Below are positions 1 through 8,919 of a DNA stretch of 64,000 bases, piece after piece (position 1 is the stretch's first letter; the number at the start of each line of letters is the position of its first letter). Under the pieces are notes generated by a model. The model made no database searches. It was not told the DNA's origin and saw nothing but the letters and a program-made list of their open reading frames with translations. The DNA comes from Trinickia dinghuensis (GTDB lineage Bacteria; Pseudomonadota; Gammaproteobacteria; Burkholderiales; Burkholderiaceae): contig NZ_QRGA01000023.1 of NCBI RefSeq assembly GCF_003367175.1, forward strand, positions 1 to 64,000. Direction: 5' to 3'. Position numbers and translations under genes: made by a program.

Positions 1-100
1 TGCCGGGCTCGACAACGAACTGTTCTACATGGACAAGACGATGATGGTGTTCGGCGATGCGAAGAAAGTCATCGAGGATATGGTGAAGGCCGTCGAGTGA
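1..100 (+). CDS. pntB: NAD(P) transhydrogenase subunit beta, C-terminal end (partial)
   Basis: Only the last 32 residues are inside the window, read in frame 2 from base 2 to the TGA at 98-100. They contain the C-terminal signature of the NADP(H)-binding domain III of proton-translocating transhydrogenase (LFYMDKTMMVFGDAKK followed by a short helix ending KAVE). In the family this subunit sits in the inner membrane and couples hydride transfer from NADH to NADP+ with proton entry. The upstream part, including the membrane segments, lies outside the window. The assignment rests on the tail motif alone, which is distinctive. Confidence 0.85.
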   Translation, partial: AGLDNELFYMDKTMMVFGDAKKVIEDMVKAVE

Positions 101-109
101 TGTCTGTGT

Positions 110-137
110 GCCGGCCGCTGATTATGCGGCGGCCGGC
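110..137. terminator. GC-rich hairpin between convergent pntB and the WYL regulator
   Basis: GCCGGCCGC at 110-118 and GCGGCCGGC at 129-137 form a perfect 9-bp stem with a 10-nt loop. It lies between the pntB stop and the stop of the convergent regulator gene. There is no clear U tract, so termination is likely but not certain. Confidence 0.4.
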
Positions 138-164
138 TTCCGTGTGAGTGAAAGCTGGGCCGTG

Positions 165-887
165 CTACCGGCCCGCCGTGGAGCGCGGCGCGGACGATTT
201 ACGATCGGAGGGCGCTTCGACACGACGCAGGTAATCGGCGAGCCGCCGTCCTTCCATGTCGGGAAACGGTTCGTGCTCGGCGACGTTCGTCATGTTGGCG
301 ATGTCGAAGTTGCGGAAATCGCCGCGTAGCTCGCACCAGGCACCGACGGTCCAGCGCCCGCCCCAGTAGACGAGGCTCAGCGGCCAAATCCGCCGCTCCG
401 TATGCGCCCCGAGCCGGTCGCGATACGCGAAACTGACGACATGCCGCGTATCCACCGCGCGGTGCAGCGTGTCAACTTTCTCCGAAAACGCTCGGTCGAT
501 GTGGAACGACGGCGCGAAGACGGCCAGACGTTCGAGCGTCGCGCGCTTGTCGGCCGGCATCGCCGAGGCCACTTTCGCCAACGCGCTGCGGGCGCCGCCG
601 GCGAGTGCCGCACCGCCCCAGGTCTCGATCATTCTTGCGCCGGCCGCCAGCGCCGCCAACTCTTCAGCCGTGAACGTCAACGGCGGAAGGCTGGCCGAGC
701 GGCTCAGCCGATATCCGATCCCGGCTTCACCCTCGATCGGCACGCCCGACAACTGTAAATCGCGCACGTCCCGATAGACGGTGCGCTGCGACACATGCAG
801 CCACTCGGCCAACTGCTGCGCCGTCGTCAGGCGCCGGCCGCGCAGCAGTTCGGCGATTTGGAATAGGCGGTCGGCGCGTCGGGTCAT
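165..887 (-). CDS. HTH/WYL-domain (YafY-type) transcriptional regulator
   Basis: A 240-residue protein. Residues about 4-60 form a winged helix-turn-helix of the HTH_11 type (LTTAQQLAEWLHVSQRTVYR). The C-terminal half (about 138-215) is a WYL ligand-sensing domain, seen in VVSFAYRD, RRIWPLSLVYWGGRW and the FRNFDIANM strand. This architecture is the YafY family of one-component regulators, many of which control an adjacent VOC/glyoxalase-like gene. It lies 24 bases downstream of such a gene on the same strand, so the two are probably co-transcribed and self-regulated, perhaps through the inverted repeat at 1389-1414. The ligand is unknown. Confidence 0.85.
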   Translation of the reverse strand: MTRRADRLFQIAELLRGRRLTTAQQLAEWLHVSQRTVYRDVRDLQLSGVPIEGEAGIGYRLSRSASLPPLTFTAEELAALAAGARMIETWGGAALAGGARSALAKVASAMPADKRATLERLAVFAPSFHIDRAFSEKVDTLHRAVDTRHVVSFAYRDRLGAHTERRIWPLSLVYWGGRWTVGAWCELRGDFRNFDIANMTNVAEHEPFPDMEGRRLADYLRRVEAPSDRKSSAPRSTAGR

Positions 888-911
888 GGTGCGGCCAGTG
901 TATCAACGCGC

Positions 912-1313
912 TCAACGCAGATGGCGCGAATGCAGGCCGATACGGTTGCCTTCCGGGTCGATGAAGAACGCGATGTAGCCGATGTCGTTCGGCAGCTCGA
1001 CGATCGAGCCGTCGAGCTTGCCGCCGGCCGGCGCCACCCGATCCAACGTGGCCTGCAGCGTCGGCTCGGCGGCGAGATAGACGGTCACGCCGTCGCCCGT
1101 CACCGACGGCCGCAGGTCGCGCGGATTGCCGACGATGGCGCCGCCCGTTGCTTCGTCTTCGTGCGAGAAGACGGCCATCGGCACGCCGCCGAAGACTTGG
1201 CGCTGCATCGGCTGATCGAGGGCGGCTTCGTAAAACCGCACGGCACGCTCGAAATTGATCGCGGGAATTTCGAACCAGGAAATGGTGCGCGTGGCAGTGG
1301 CAGTAGCAGTCAT
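912..1313 (-). CDS. VOC (glyoxalase/bleomycin-resistance superfamily) protein
   Basis: A 133-residue single VOC module with the beta-alpha-beta-beta-beta pattern. FEIPAINFERAVRFYEAAL opens the first half and IGYIAFFIDPEGNRIGLHS closes the second, with the typical DPEGNRIGLH end. Members of this small PhnB/YaeR-like group are mostly uncharacterised metal-dependent enzymes or binding proteins. The specific substrate cannot be read from sequence. It is the first gene of a two-gene unit with the WYL regulator that starts 24 bases downstream. Confidence 0.8.
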   Translation of the reverse strand: MTATATATRTISWFEIPAINFERAVRFYEAALDQPMQRQVFGGVPMAVFSHEDEATGGAIVGNPRDLRPSVTGDGVTVYLAAEPTLQATLDRVAPAGGKLDGSIVELPNDIGYIAFFIDPEGNRIGLHSRHLR

Positions 1314-1388
1314 GACAGTCTCCGTCTAGGGTGGGAAGACAAGCTGGGCAAGGCGCCGGATAGCGCGTGAGACAGAGTTTGCGACAGC

Positions 1389-1414
1389 GCTGCTGACACC
1401 GTTCTGTCAGCAGC
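1389..1414. promoter_or_regulatory. Perfect inverted repeat upstream of the VOC-regulator pair (candidate operator)
   Basis: GCTGCTGACA (1389-1398) and TGTCAGCAGC (1405-1414) are perfect inverted copies separated by 6 nt (CCGTTC). The core TGACA-N6-TGTCA is a two-fold symmetric site of the size bound by a dimeric HTH regulator. It lies 76 bp upstream of the VOC start. A hairpin role cannot be excluded. The rest of 1314-1578 holds no gene that I can support. Confidence 0.45.
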
Positions 1415-1578
1415 TTGTTCCCTTTTCGCGGGCACGGCCGGCCACGTGAAACCCAAGGGGCGGCGGCGATGGGCGCGCGCCGAAGCTCGGCCCGGAGCCG
1501 GACTCCCGGAACCAGGCTCCCGGGATGGCGTTTCCGGGACCGAGTTCCTGCGACGGAGCTTTTAGACGGAGGAGAGAA

Positions 1579-2892
1579 TTAGGCCTGCGATTCCTGCGAG
1601 CCCGGCCGCGATTTCACGCTGCCCGCGACGAGATCGAAGCGGAACAGCCGGCATTCGAGCGCGCCGTTGAAAAGCGGCGTCTTGGTCGATTCGCGCAGCC
1701 GCATTTGCCCCGGCAGCGAACGGTCCGCCGTCAGCACGAATGCGCGCCAGCCGGCGAAGCGCTGCTTGAGCGCATCGCCGAAGGCGCGGAAGAATTCGCT
1801 GTCGGCGGCATCGGGCTGCGCGCGGCTGAACGCCTCGGCACCGTCCTCTCGGCTCGCGTGACGCGGCTCGCGCACCTCGCCGCGCGGGCCGCGGCCGCGC
1901 ACGGCAATCCGCTCGCCGTAGGGCGGGTTCGCGATGATGATGCCCGGCTGCTCGAGCGGCGGGACGATTCCGCGCGCATCGAGCTGCTTGAGCCAGAGCG
2001 AAGGCACCCCCGCGCGCGCCAGGTTCGCGCGCGCCTTCTCGAGCATGTCGCCCGAGATATCGCTGCCGAAGATCGGCAGATCGGCCTTCTTGGCGCCGGC
2101 CTGGCGCTTGGCATCGAGCGCGGCGACCTTCATCGTCTGCCAGGTCGACACGTCGTATTGCTTGAGCTTCTCGAAGCCGAAGCGGCGTTCGACGCCGGGC
2201 GCGACGCCGAGCGCGATCTGCGCGGCTTCGGCGATGAACGTGCCGCTGCCGCACATCGGATCGTAAATGGGCGTGCCGGGCGCCCAGCCGGCCAGGCGCA
2301 GGATGCCCGCGGCGAGGTTCTCGCGCAGCGGCGCGGCGCCTTTGTCGAGCCGCCAGCCGCGCTTGAACAGCGGCTCTCCCGAGGTATCGAGGTAGAGCGT
2401 GCAGTTCGTCGCGGTCAGGAACGCGAATACGCGCACGTCGGGCTGTGCCGTGTCGATGCTCGGGCGCGCGCCGCTCACGCCGCGCAGCCGATCGCAAACG
2501 GCGTCCTTCACGCGCAGCGTGGCGAACTCCAGGCTGCGCAGCGGCGATTTGATCGCCGTGACGTCGACGCGCAGCGTTTCGTTCGCCGAAAACCAGCGCT
2601 CCCACTGCTGTTCGGCTGCCAGGGCGTAGATGTCCTGTTCGCTTCGGTAGGGACGTTCGGCGATCTTCAGCAGGACGCGGCTCGCGATGCGCGAGTGCAG
2701 ATTCGCCGCCATGCCGGCAGCCCACCCGCCGCGAAAATGGACGCCGCCCGGTACCTGGGCGCCCGCTTCGAACGAGGGCGCGCCGGCCGCGCTCGGCAGG
2801 CGCTGCGCGATCTCGGCTAGCTCGGCGGCGAGCGGGGCTTCGAGCCCGCGCGGGCAAGGGGCGAAGAAGTCAAACGGCATGGGCGAAGGCAT
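1579..2892 (-). CDS. THUMP-domain class I SAM-dependent rRNA methyltransferase (RlmL/YcbY N-half type)
   Basis: About 437 residues from the ATG at 2892. The N-terminal part is a THUMP RNA-binding domain (opening FDFFAPCPRGLEAPLAAEL). The C-terminal part is a Rossmann methyltransferase with SAM motif I (YDPMCGSGTFIAEAA) and the N6/N2-methylating NPPYGER catalytic loop. In E. coli the equivalent half of RlmL makes m2G2445 in 23S rRNA; the fused RlmK half is absent here, as is usual in beta-proteobacteria. A short insertion rich in Arg and Glu follows NPPYGER. A TACAAT box at 2921-2926 (minus) would put the transcript start just upstream of ATG 2892, so I prefer 2892 (or 2880) over the longer ATG at 2922. 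Confidence 0.85.
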   Translation of the reverse strand: MPSPMPFDFFAPCPRGLEAPLAAELAEIAQRLPSAAGAPSFEAGAQVPGGVHFRGGWAAGMAANLHSRIASRVLLKIAERPYRSEQDIYALAAEQQWERWFSANETLRVDVTAIKSPLRSLEFATLRVKDAVCDRLRGVSGARPSIDTAQPDVRVFAFLTATNCTLYLDTSGEPLFKRGWRLDKGAAPLRENLAAGILRLAGWAPGTPIYDPMCGSGTFIAEAAQIALGVAPGVERRFGFEKLKQYDVSTWQTMKVAALDAKRQAGAKKADLPIFGSDISGDMLEKARANLARAGVPSLWLKQLDARGIVPPLEQPGIIIANPPYGERIAVRGRGPRGEVREPRHASREDGAEAFSRAQPDAADSEFFRAFGDALKQRFAGWRAFVLTADRSLPGQMRLRESTKTPLFNGALECRLFRFDLVAGSVKSRPGSQESQA

Positions 2893-2949
2893 GGAGGAAA
2901 ACCGAGCGTGCAAAGGCGTCATTGTACGCGGGTGCCGGGCCGGAGCCCG

Positions 2950-3663
2950 TCACGGTGCGTGGCCGTTTGCTGTGCTTTCCGTGCTGCCCGTGGTGCAATC
3001 GCCTGCATTGGCGCCGGGCGTCGGCGCGCGCGCGCCGGACGACATGGCGCGTACGACCGAGGCGATCGCATCGGACAGCGCGCCGACTGCGCGCCGATGT
3101 CCGTCCACGAGCGCGTCGTAGCCCGGCCCCACGGCTTCGGTTTCGACGCTCCGGCACGTCACCACGGTTTGCGTGCGCAGCGAATGCACGCTCCATACGG
3201 CATCGAGCACGGCGCGCGAACCCGGCCAGGATTCGAACCGGCCCACGTTCACGGCGATGCGGTAGACGGGCACGTTCTGCGGATGAGGCGAGCCGAAGAC
3301 GTCGAACGTGCCGAGCTTGGCGGCCAGGTCGCTCGAGAGGGCCCGACGCAGTTCGTCGGCCGGCGGCGACGCCCAGCGCTCTTGTTCGAGCACCGTCACG
3401 CGCGTCGCGCTGTCGCGCACGACGAGCTGATTGCGGGCGACTTGCGTCGGCACGTCGACGGTCGGCACTTCGATCAGGAAGGGGGGCGTCGTTGCCTGGC
3501 CGGCGGCAGCCGCATGCTCGGTCGGGCTTTCGCCGCCGAGCGTATAGAAGCGGCTGGACGGCGTCGAGGCACATCCCGGCAAGAGGGCGGCGCCGAGCAG
3601 TGCGGCGCAGGCGGCAAACCCGGCTAGCGGGCGCCCGTAAAGGGTGAGTCGTTCACGCTTCAT
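2950..3663 (-). CDS. pqiC: PqiC-type lipoprotein (ABC-type transport auxiliary)
   Basis: A 237-residue outer-membrane-type lipoprotein. The signal peptide ends in the lipobox LLPGC with the lipidated Cys near residue 31, followed by the family opening SRFYTLGG. In E. coli PqiC forms an outer-membrane ring that receives the PqiB needle, so that PqiABC bridges inner and outer membrane for lipid transport. The ATG at 3663 overlaps the pqiB stop codon in an ATGA arrangement, showing translational coupling. It is the last gene of the operon. Confidence 0.88.
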   Translation of the reverse strand: MKRERLTLYGRPLAGFAACAALLGAALLPGCASTPSSRFYTLGGESPTEHAAAAGQATTPPFLIEVPTVDVPTQVARNQLVVRDSATRVTVLEQERWASPPADELRRALSSDLAAKLGTFDVFGSPHPQNVPVYRIAVNVGRFESWPGSRAVLDAVWSVHSLRTQTVVTCRSVETEAVGPGYDALVDGHRRAVGALSDAIASVVRAMSSGARAPTPGANAGDCTTGSTESTANGHAP

Positions 3664-5336
3664 GGCTTTGACGAGTCCTTGTCCTTGGCTTTGCCGCGCA
3701 GCAGCGATTCGGGATGGCGCTCGAGGTAGTCGGCGAGTGCATTGAGCGTTTGCAGCGTCTGCGTGAGCTGGGTCAGTGCCTGATGCATGTCCGATTGCAG
3801 CGGCGAGTCTTGCTGCAGCGTCGATTGCGCCGCGCCGAACGTGCGCTGCGCGGCGGCCAGCGTATCGCGCGCCTGCGGTGCGAGTTGCGTATTCAGTTGC
3901 TTGAAGAGGCCGTTCGCGCTTTCGAGCGTGCCGTTCAGATTCTGGCTGATCTTGTCGAACGGAATCTGATCGACCTTGCGCGCGATGTCGGCCACCTGCA
4001 CCTGCAGCTCTTCCAGCGTGTTCGGCACGGTTGGCAGCTCGAGCGGCGTATGGTTCACGTCGAACGAAACCGGCGCGGCTTTCGGGAACATGTCGAGCGC
4101 GACGTACAGCTGGCTCGTCAGCAAATTGCCCGTGCGCAGCTGGCCGCGCAGCCCGTGCGTGACGAGCGTGCGCAGCAGCTGTTTGCCCGCCGATTCGCCG
4201 CCTTGTTCGATCGATTCGCGGAACTTCCGGCCGAGACGATCGGGGTAGAGATTCATCGTGACCGGCATCGTGAAGTCGCGCGCCTTCGGGTCGTATTGAA
4301 TGCCGATTTTGGTGACCTCGCCCAGTTCGATGCCTCGGAAATCGACGGTCGCACCGACGGACAGCCCGCGCAGCGACTGGTTGAAATTCATGACGACGGT
4401 GATCGGCGGGCCGTCGGGTGCGCGCATCGCGTCGCCCTCGTTCGCCGCCAGGTTGAAGACGGTGTTGTCCGCGGCTTCGGTGCCGACGGCTTCGCCGGGC
4501 GGCGATTGGAACGCGAGCCCGCCGATGATGACAGTCGCCAGCGACTGCGTGTTCAGCTTCAACCCGCCCGAGTCGATGCGCAGATCGACCCCGCTCGCAT
4601 GCCACCAGCGCGAATTAAGGCCGACATACTGGTCGTACGGCGCATCGATGAAGACGTCGATCGACACGCCGGTGCCGTCGCGGTCGAGCGAGAAGCCGGT
4701 GACTTGTCCCACCTGCACGCGCCGGTAGTAAATCGGCGAACCGATGTCGATCGAGCCGAGCGAGGTGCCGTGCAGCGTGTAGCGCCGCCCCTTCTGATCG
4801 CCCGTGACGGCCGGCGGCTTCTCGAGTCCGACGAAATCGCTCTGCGAGTCGTGCGACCGGCCCGCGTCGACGCCGATGTACGAGCCCGAGAGGAGCGTGC
4901 CGAGCCCCGTGACGCCCGTCGTGCCGATGCGCGGACGCACGATCCAAAAGCGCGTGTCCTCGACGGCGAAATCGCTCGCTTCCTTCGTGAGCTGGACCGA
5001 CACGATCACGCGCGAGTGATCGTGCGAGAGCCGGATCGTCTTCACCGAGCCGATGTCGACGTCCTTGTACTTGACCTTGGTCTTGCCGGGCTCGAGGCCC
5101 TCGGCCGTCGAGAAGCTGATCGTGATCAGCGGGCCGCGGTCGATGACGGATTTGGCGACGAGCGCGATGCCGACGAGCGCGGCAATGAGCGGCACGAGCC
5201 AGACCAGCGAGGGCAGCCAGCCCCCGCGATGCGTGGCGACGGGCTCGGGCAGGTCGGGCGGCAGCTCGGGGCCTCGCGGAGGGCCGCCGGCCGAGCCGCC
5301 GTTCGGGGAGGGGGGCTGTCCTTGCGGGCTAGTCAT
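3660..5336 (-). CDS. pqiB: Intermembrane transport protein PqiB, three MCE (MlaD) domains
   Basis: 558 residues. A Pro/Gly-rich cytoplasmic tail (1-38) precedes one transmembrane helix (about 40-62, LPSLVWLVPLIAALVGIALV). Three MCE domains follow, each with the LEPG/IDIG/LSVG-type core: about 70-160 (GLEPGKTKVKYKDVDIG), 185-290 (IDIGSPIYYRRVQVG) and 305-410 (LSVGATVDFRGIELG). The C-terminal 120 residues are helical (repeated TLxxLQxQ patterns) and by analogy form the tunnel tip. Length fits E. coli PqiB (546). It overlaps pqiA by 8 bases and pqiC by 4, so the operon is tightly coupled. Confidence 0.92.
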   Translation of the reverse strand: MTSPQGQPPSPNGGSAGGPPRGPELPPDLPEPVATHRGGWLPSLVWLVPLIAALVGIALVAKSVIDRGPLITISFSTAEGLEPGKTKVKYKDVDIGSVKTIRLSHDHSRVIVSVQLTKEASDFAVEDTRFWIVRPRIGTTGVTGLGTLLSGSYIGVDAGRSHDSQSDFVGLEKPPAVTGDQKGRRYTLHGTSLGSIDIGSPIYYRRVQVGQVTGFSLDRDGTGVSIDVFIDAPYDQYVGLNSRWWHASGVDLRIDSGGLKLNTQSLATVIIGGLAFQSPPGEAVGTEAADNTVFNLAANEGDAMRAPDGPPITVVMNFNQSLRGLSVGATVDFRGIELGEVTKIGIQYDPKARDFTMPVTMNLYPDRLGRKFRESIEQGGESAGKQLLRTLVTHGLRGQLRTGNLLTSQLYVALDMFPKAAPVSFDVNHTPLELPTVPNTLEELQVQVADIARKVDQIPFDKISQNLNGTLESANGLFKQLNTQLAPQARDTLAAAQRTFGAAQSTLQQDSPLQSDMHQALTQLTQTLQTLNALADYLERHPESLLRGKAKDKDSSKP

Positions 5337-5997
5337 GGTCTCGTCCAGATGCAGAAGCGGAAGCGTTTCGGGTGCGGGTCTCCGCGCAGTCCCAGATGAG
5401 GCGCGGATCGAACTGAAGGGAGGCGAGCATCGTGAGCACGACGACGCAGGCGAATGCGAGCGCGCCCCAGCCCGCCGTGATGACGGCCAGGGACTTGAAG
5501 CGCACGAGCGCGACGGTCAGCGTCACGACGAACACGTCGAGCATCGACCACCTTCCGATGCGCTCGACGATGCGGTAAAGCTTGGTGCGCTCGAGCGGCC
5601 GCCAGTCGGAGCGCCGCTGCGTGGTCCAGGCGAGCAGGGCGAGCACGGTCAGCTTGAGCATCGGCACGAGGATGCTGGCGACGAACACGATCACGGCGAG
5701 CGGCCAGTCGCCCGACACCCAGAAATAGACGACGCCGCTCATGATCGTGTCGTCCTCGTTGCCGAACAGGGATGTGGTGTGGAGTACAGGCAGCAGGTTG
5801 GCCGGGATATAGAGAATCGCGGCGGCGATCAGGAGCGCCCACGTACGCGTCACGCTGTCGGGCTTGCGCAAATGGAGCGCCGCGTCGCAGCGTTCGCAGC
5901 GCTGCCGCGGCAAGGGGTTGCCCGCCGCGCGCGGCTGTACGTACCCGCAGGCATGGCAGCTGATCATGCCCGCGCGGGCGGCAGTCAGGTATCTCAT
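5329..5997 (-). CDS. pqiA: PqiA-domain membrane protein (second half-type PqiA)
   Basis: 222 residues from ATG 5997. It has an N-terminal zinc-ribbon-like pair of CxxC motifs (CHACGY and CERCDA) followed by four predicted membrane helices, the single-module form of the PqiA domain. E. coli PqiA carries two such modules in one chain of about 417 residues. Here each module is its own gene, and the start of this one overlaps the stop of the upstream module gene (ATGA, 5994-5997). It is likely the inner-membrane partner of PqiB. Confidence 0.85.
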   Translation of the reverse strand: MRYLTAARAGMISCHACGYVQPRAAGNPLPRQRCERCDAALHLRKPDSVTRTWALLIAAAILYIPANLLPVLHTTSLFGNEDDTIMSGVVYFWVSGDWPLAVIVFVASILVPMLKLTVLALLAWTTQRRSDWRPLERTKLYRIVERIGRWSMLDVFVVTLTVALVRFKSLAVITAGWGALAFACVVVLTMLASLQFDPRLIWDCAETRTRNASASASGRDHD

Positions 5998-6671
5998 CGG
6001 GTTGGGGTGCTGCCGCTCGAAGTGGGTGGGATCGATTGCCCGGTGCGCTCGCCGCGCGAGCGGCGCTGCGCAATCGCATCGGCCACATCCCAGAGGGCGC
6101 GCGGATCGAACAGGACGACGACCGCCAGCATCAGCGTCAGCGCGCCGAACGCGAACAGGGCCGCCTCGGGAATCACGCGCGCGAGGCTCGTCATTTTGAC
6201 GATGGTGACGAGGATGCCCAGCATCAGCACTTCGATCATGCCCCAAGGCCGCACGAACTGGATCGCGCGGAGCACGAGATTGAAGCCGGGCGGCACGGTG
6301 CCGGCCCGGATCGGCACGAGCACGTAGAGCAGCGCGAGGAGCTCGATCAGCGGAAACAGGACGGTCGAGCAAAAGACGGCGATCGCGACGAGCTCCATCC
6401 CTTCGCTCCACAGCGCGACGAGCGCGCCGATCAGCGTCGTTTGCGACGTCACGCCGTTGACGTCGAGCTCGACGATGGGGAAGGCTTGCGCGATCAGAAA
6501 CGTGAACAGCGCCCCGAGCGTGAGCGCGCTGATCCGCTCGAGCTGCACCGAGCTCGGACGGTAAAGCATCGCGCCGCACCGCGGACACTGTGCGCTGCCC
6601 TTCGCTGAATGGCGCGGTTTTCGCAACAGTGCATCGCAGTCGTGACATGCAATAAGGTCGTTTCCATTCAT
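5994..6671 (-). CDS. pqiA: PqiA-domain membrane protein (first half-type PqiA)
   Basis: About 225 residues from the ATG at 6671 (an in-frame ATG exists at 6722 but adds a basic stretch unlike the family). Cysteine pairs CHDCDA and CPRCGA near the N-terminus, about 22 residues apart, precede four hydrophobic helices. It is the first gene of the pqiA-pqiA-pqiB-pqiC operon. The two PqiA proteins are paralogues, matching the N- and C-terminal modules of the enterobacterial protein. The 276 bases between this start and the divergent cytochrome gene at 6948 presumably hold both promoters; I see no convincing boxes there. Confidence 0.83.
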   Translation of the reverse strand: MNGNDLIACHDCDALLRKPRHSAKGSAQCPRCGAMLYRPSSVQLERISALTLGALFTFLIAQAFPIVELDVNGVTSQTTLIGALVALWSEGMELVAIAVFCSTVLFPLIELLALLYVLVPIRAGTVPPGFNLVLRAIQFVRPWGMIEVLMLGILVTIVKMTSLARVIPEAALFAFGALTLMLAVVVLFDPRALWDVADAIAQRRSRGERTGQSIPPTSSGSTPTR

Positions 6672-6947
6672 AGGCGTTGCGCGTCGACTCCGTGGGCCGG
6701 GGGATCCAAAGGGGGTGAACAATGACGGTTGACACCCCGCAAACCCGCGCCCATCTTACCAAAAGGGGTGCAATGCGCTTATCGGGAGATGCAGCCGAGC
6801 GTGCAGGCGAAGCGCCGAGCCGCCACCCGATGAGGCAACTTTCGCGCCACCTCGGGCAGCCTAGCCGACGGTGCAGGCGCTCCATGGCCGGCCGCATGAA
6901 AATACGGCTTGAGTTAGCATGGCGACGGTCCATTTTGGCAGCAGGCA

Positions 6948-7553
6948 ATGACACACCGTAATTCGTTTTCCGCTTCCGACGAGGCTTATACCGCCACCGC
7001 GATCGGCCTGCATTGGCTGATTGCCGCCTTGATGGTTTGCGGCTTTTCGCTCGGCTGGGTCATGACGAGCATCCATGGCTTCACGCCGGCCAAGCTGCGC
7101 TACGTGTCGTGGCACAAGTGGATCGGCGTGACCGTGTTCGCGCTCGCGACGCTGCGCATCCTGTGGCGCGCCACGCACCGCGCGCCGCCGCTGCCGCCCG
7201 GCATGCCGGCGTGGCAGCGCGCCGGCGCGAATCTCGTGCACGTGCTCCTGTACGTGCTGATGATTGCGATTCCGATCACCGGGTATTTGTTCAGCTCGGC
7301 CTCGAACGTGCCCGTCGTCTACCTCGGCATCGTGCCGCTGCCGCGGCTGATCGCGCCGGACAAGGCGCTCAAGGCCGTGTTCGAGACAGCCCACCTCGTC
7401 CTCAATTGGAGCTTGGCCGCGCTCGTGCTGGCCCACGTGGGCGCGGCGCTCAAGCATCAGTGGATCGATCGCGACGGCTTGCTCGCCCGCATGATCCCAT
7501 TCTTGAAGACGAAACAAAAAAAGCTCGATTTGCGTCAATTGCAAGAAAAATGA
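6948..7553 (+). CDS. Cytochrome b561 family protein
   Basis: 201 residues with four transmembrane helices. Histidines suitable as haem b ligands occur in IGLHWLIAAL, YVSWHKWIG, FETAHLVLNW and LVLAHVGAALKH. This is the bacterial b561/YceJ (CybB-like) fold, an inner-membrane di-haem protein that oxidises quinol or passes electrons to periplasmic partners. It sits directly upstream of two yceI genes, the same pairing as yceJ-yceI in E. coli. Confidence 0.9.
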   Translation: MTHRNSFSASDEAYTATAIGLHWLIAALMVCGFSLGWVMTSIHGFTPAKLRYVSWHKWIGVTVFALATLRILWRATHRAPPLPPGMPAWQRAGANLVHVLLYVLMIAIPITGYLFSSASNVPVVYLGIVPLPRLIAPDKALKAVFETAHLVLNWSLAALVLAHVGAALKHQWIDRDGLLARMIPFLKTKQKKLDLRQLQEK

Positions 7554-7572
7554 AAGGCATCAACTGACAAGG

Positions 7573-8145
7573 ATGAAAATGAAAGCTTCGTTTTATCGCT
7601 ATATGCTCGCCGCGTTCACGGCTGCGTCGATGGCTGCCTCGGGCATCGCCTTCGCGCAAGTCGACGCGGCGAAGAGCACCGTGACCGCCACGTCCAAGCA
7701 AATGAACGTGCCCGTCGAGGGCAAGTTCAAGAAATTCGACGCGAAGGTGAGCTTCGATCCGGCCAAGCCGTCCGCGGGCAGCGCGCAGCTGACCGTCGAC
7801 GTCGGCAGCTACGACCTCGGAGACGACAGCTACAACGACCAGGTGCGCGGCAAGGAATGGTTCGACGCCAAGACCTTCCCGAAGGCCACGTTCGTTTCGT
7901 CGGCCATCGCGGCCGCGGGCGCGGGCAAGTACACGGTGACGGGCACGCTGACCATCAAAGGCAAATCGCAAAGCGTCTCGTTCCCGATGACGGTCGGTCA
8001 GCAAGGCGCGGAGCAGACGTTCGACGGCAGTTTGCCCATCAGCCGCCTGAAATTCGACATCGGCACCGGCGAATGGAAGGACACGTCGGAGGTCGCGGAC
8101 GAAGTCACGATCAAATTCCATATCGTTGTACCGAAAAAGTCGTAG
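7573..8145 (+). CDS. YceI family periplasmic protein (first copy)
   Basis: 190 residues. A signal peptide ends near AFA at residue 28. The mature part is a YceI lipocalin-like barrel, seen in [38 protein letters not shown] and the closing [11 protein letters not shown]. The family binds isoprenoid lipids such as long polyprenyl chains in the periplasm. The start lies 19 bases after the b561 stop, so the genes are probably co-transcribed. Confidence 0.88.
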   Translation: MKMKASFYRYMLAAFTAASMAASGIAFAQVDAAKSTVTATSKQMNVPVEGKFKKFDAKVSFDPAKPSAGSAQLTVDVGSYDLGDDSYNDQVRGKEWFDAKTFPKATFVSSAIAAAGAGKYTVTGTLTIKGKSQSVSFPMTVGQQGAEQTFDGSLPISRLKFDIGTGEWKDTSEVADEVTIKFHIVVPKKS

Positions 8146-8242
8146 GCCCGGAGCGCCATCCCTGCCCAACGTTTCCGGCTTGCAATTCCATCGCTTAGAT
8201 CGCCGCTCGCGCGTAGCGGCTTCCCATACGGAGCATCCTTTG

Positions 8243-8827
8243 TTGAACACTCGCACTCTCATCGCCGCCGCCGTTGCGGCCGCATCGATCGTCTCGCTGA
8301 CGCCGGCATTCGCAGCGGACACGTATCAACTCGATCCGAATCACACGTACCCGAGCTTCGCGGCCGATCACTTCGGCGGCCTGTCGGTGTGGCGCGGCAA
8401 GTTCACGAAGACGACGGGCACCGTGACGCTCGATCGCGCGAACAAGACGGGGACGGTCGACGTCGAGATCGATCCGGCTTCGATCGATACCGGTAACGCG
8501 ACGCTGAACTCGCATCTGCAAACGGCCGAGATGTTCGACGTCAGCAAGTACCCGACGGCAACCTACAAGGGTACGCAGGTCAAGTTCGACGGCGACAAGC
8601 CGGTCGAAGTGATCGGCACGCTGACGCTGCACGGCGTCACCAAGCCTGTCGATCTGAAGATCAAATCGTTCAAGTGCATGATGCACCCGATGCTCAAGCG
8701 TCAAGTGTGCGGCGTCGAGGCCGACGCCGACTTCAATCGCGACGAGTTCGGTCTCGATTTCGGCAAGGCTTACGGCTTCAGCATGGACACGAAGCTCGAG
8801 ATTCAAGCCGAAGGCATCAAGCAGTAA
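8243..8827 (+). CDS. YceI family periplasmic protein (second copy)
   Basis: About 194 residues starting at a TTG codon (8243; 8240 is also TTG) preceded by GGAG at 8230-8233. No suitable ATG is present at the signal peptide, and this start gives a clean one ([18 protein letters not shown], cleavage after AFA). The mature domain is a typical YceI barrel ([37 protein letters not shown]). It is clearly diverged from the adjacent copy, so the two probably have different ligands. A strong terminator follows at 8884-8919. Confidence 0.87.
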   Translation: MNTRTLIAAAVAAASIVSLTPAFAADTYQLDPNHTYPSFAADHFGGLSVWRGKFTKTTGTVTLDRANKTGTVDVEIDPASIDTGNATLNSHLQTAEMFDVSKYPTATYKGTQVKFDGDKPVEVIGTLTLHGVTKPVDLKIKSFKCMMHPMLKRQVCGVEADADFNRDEFGLDFGKAYGFSMDTKLEIQAEGIKQ

Positions 8828-8883
8828 GCGTTCAGTCGCCGCGGGCTGCCCCGAGCAGCCTCGTCGCGCGCACGCTCATGGAA

Positions 8884-8919
8884 AGCCGCCCGCGAGCGTT
8901 TCGCTTCGGGCGGTTTTTT
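8884..8919 (+). terminator. Intrinsic terminator after the second yceI gene
   Basis: CCGCCCG (8886-8892) pairs with CGGGCGG (8907-8913), with a run of six T directly after (8914-8919). This is a standard Rho-independent terminator for the b561-yceI-yceI unit. Confidence 0.8.

Noticed and set aside
1525-2857. Long open frames on both strands over the THUMP methyltransferase
   Set aside because: Both are shadows in other frames of the clearly conserved methyltransferase gene.
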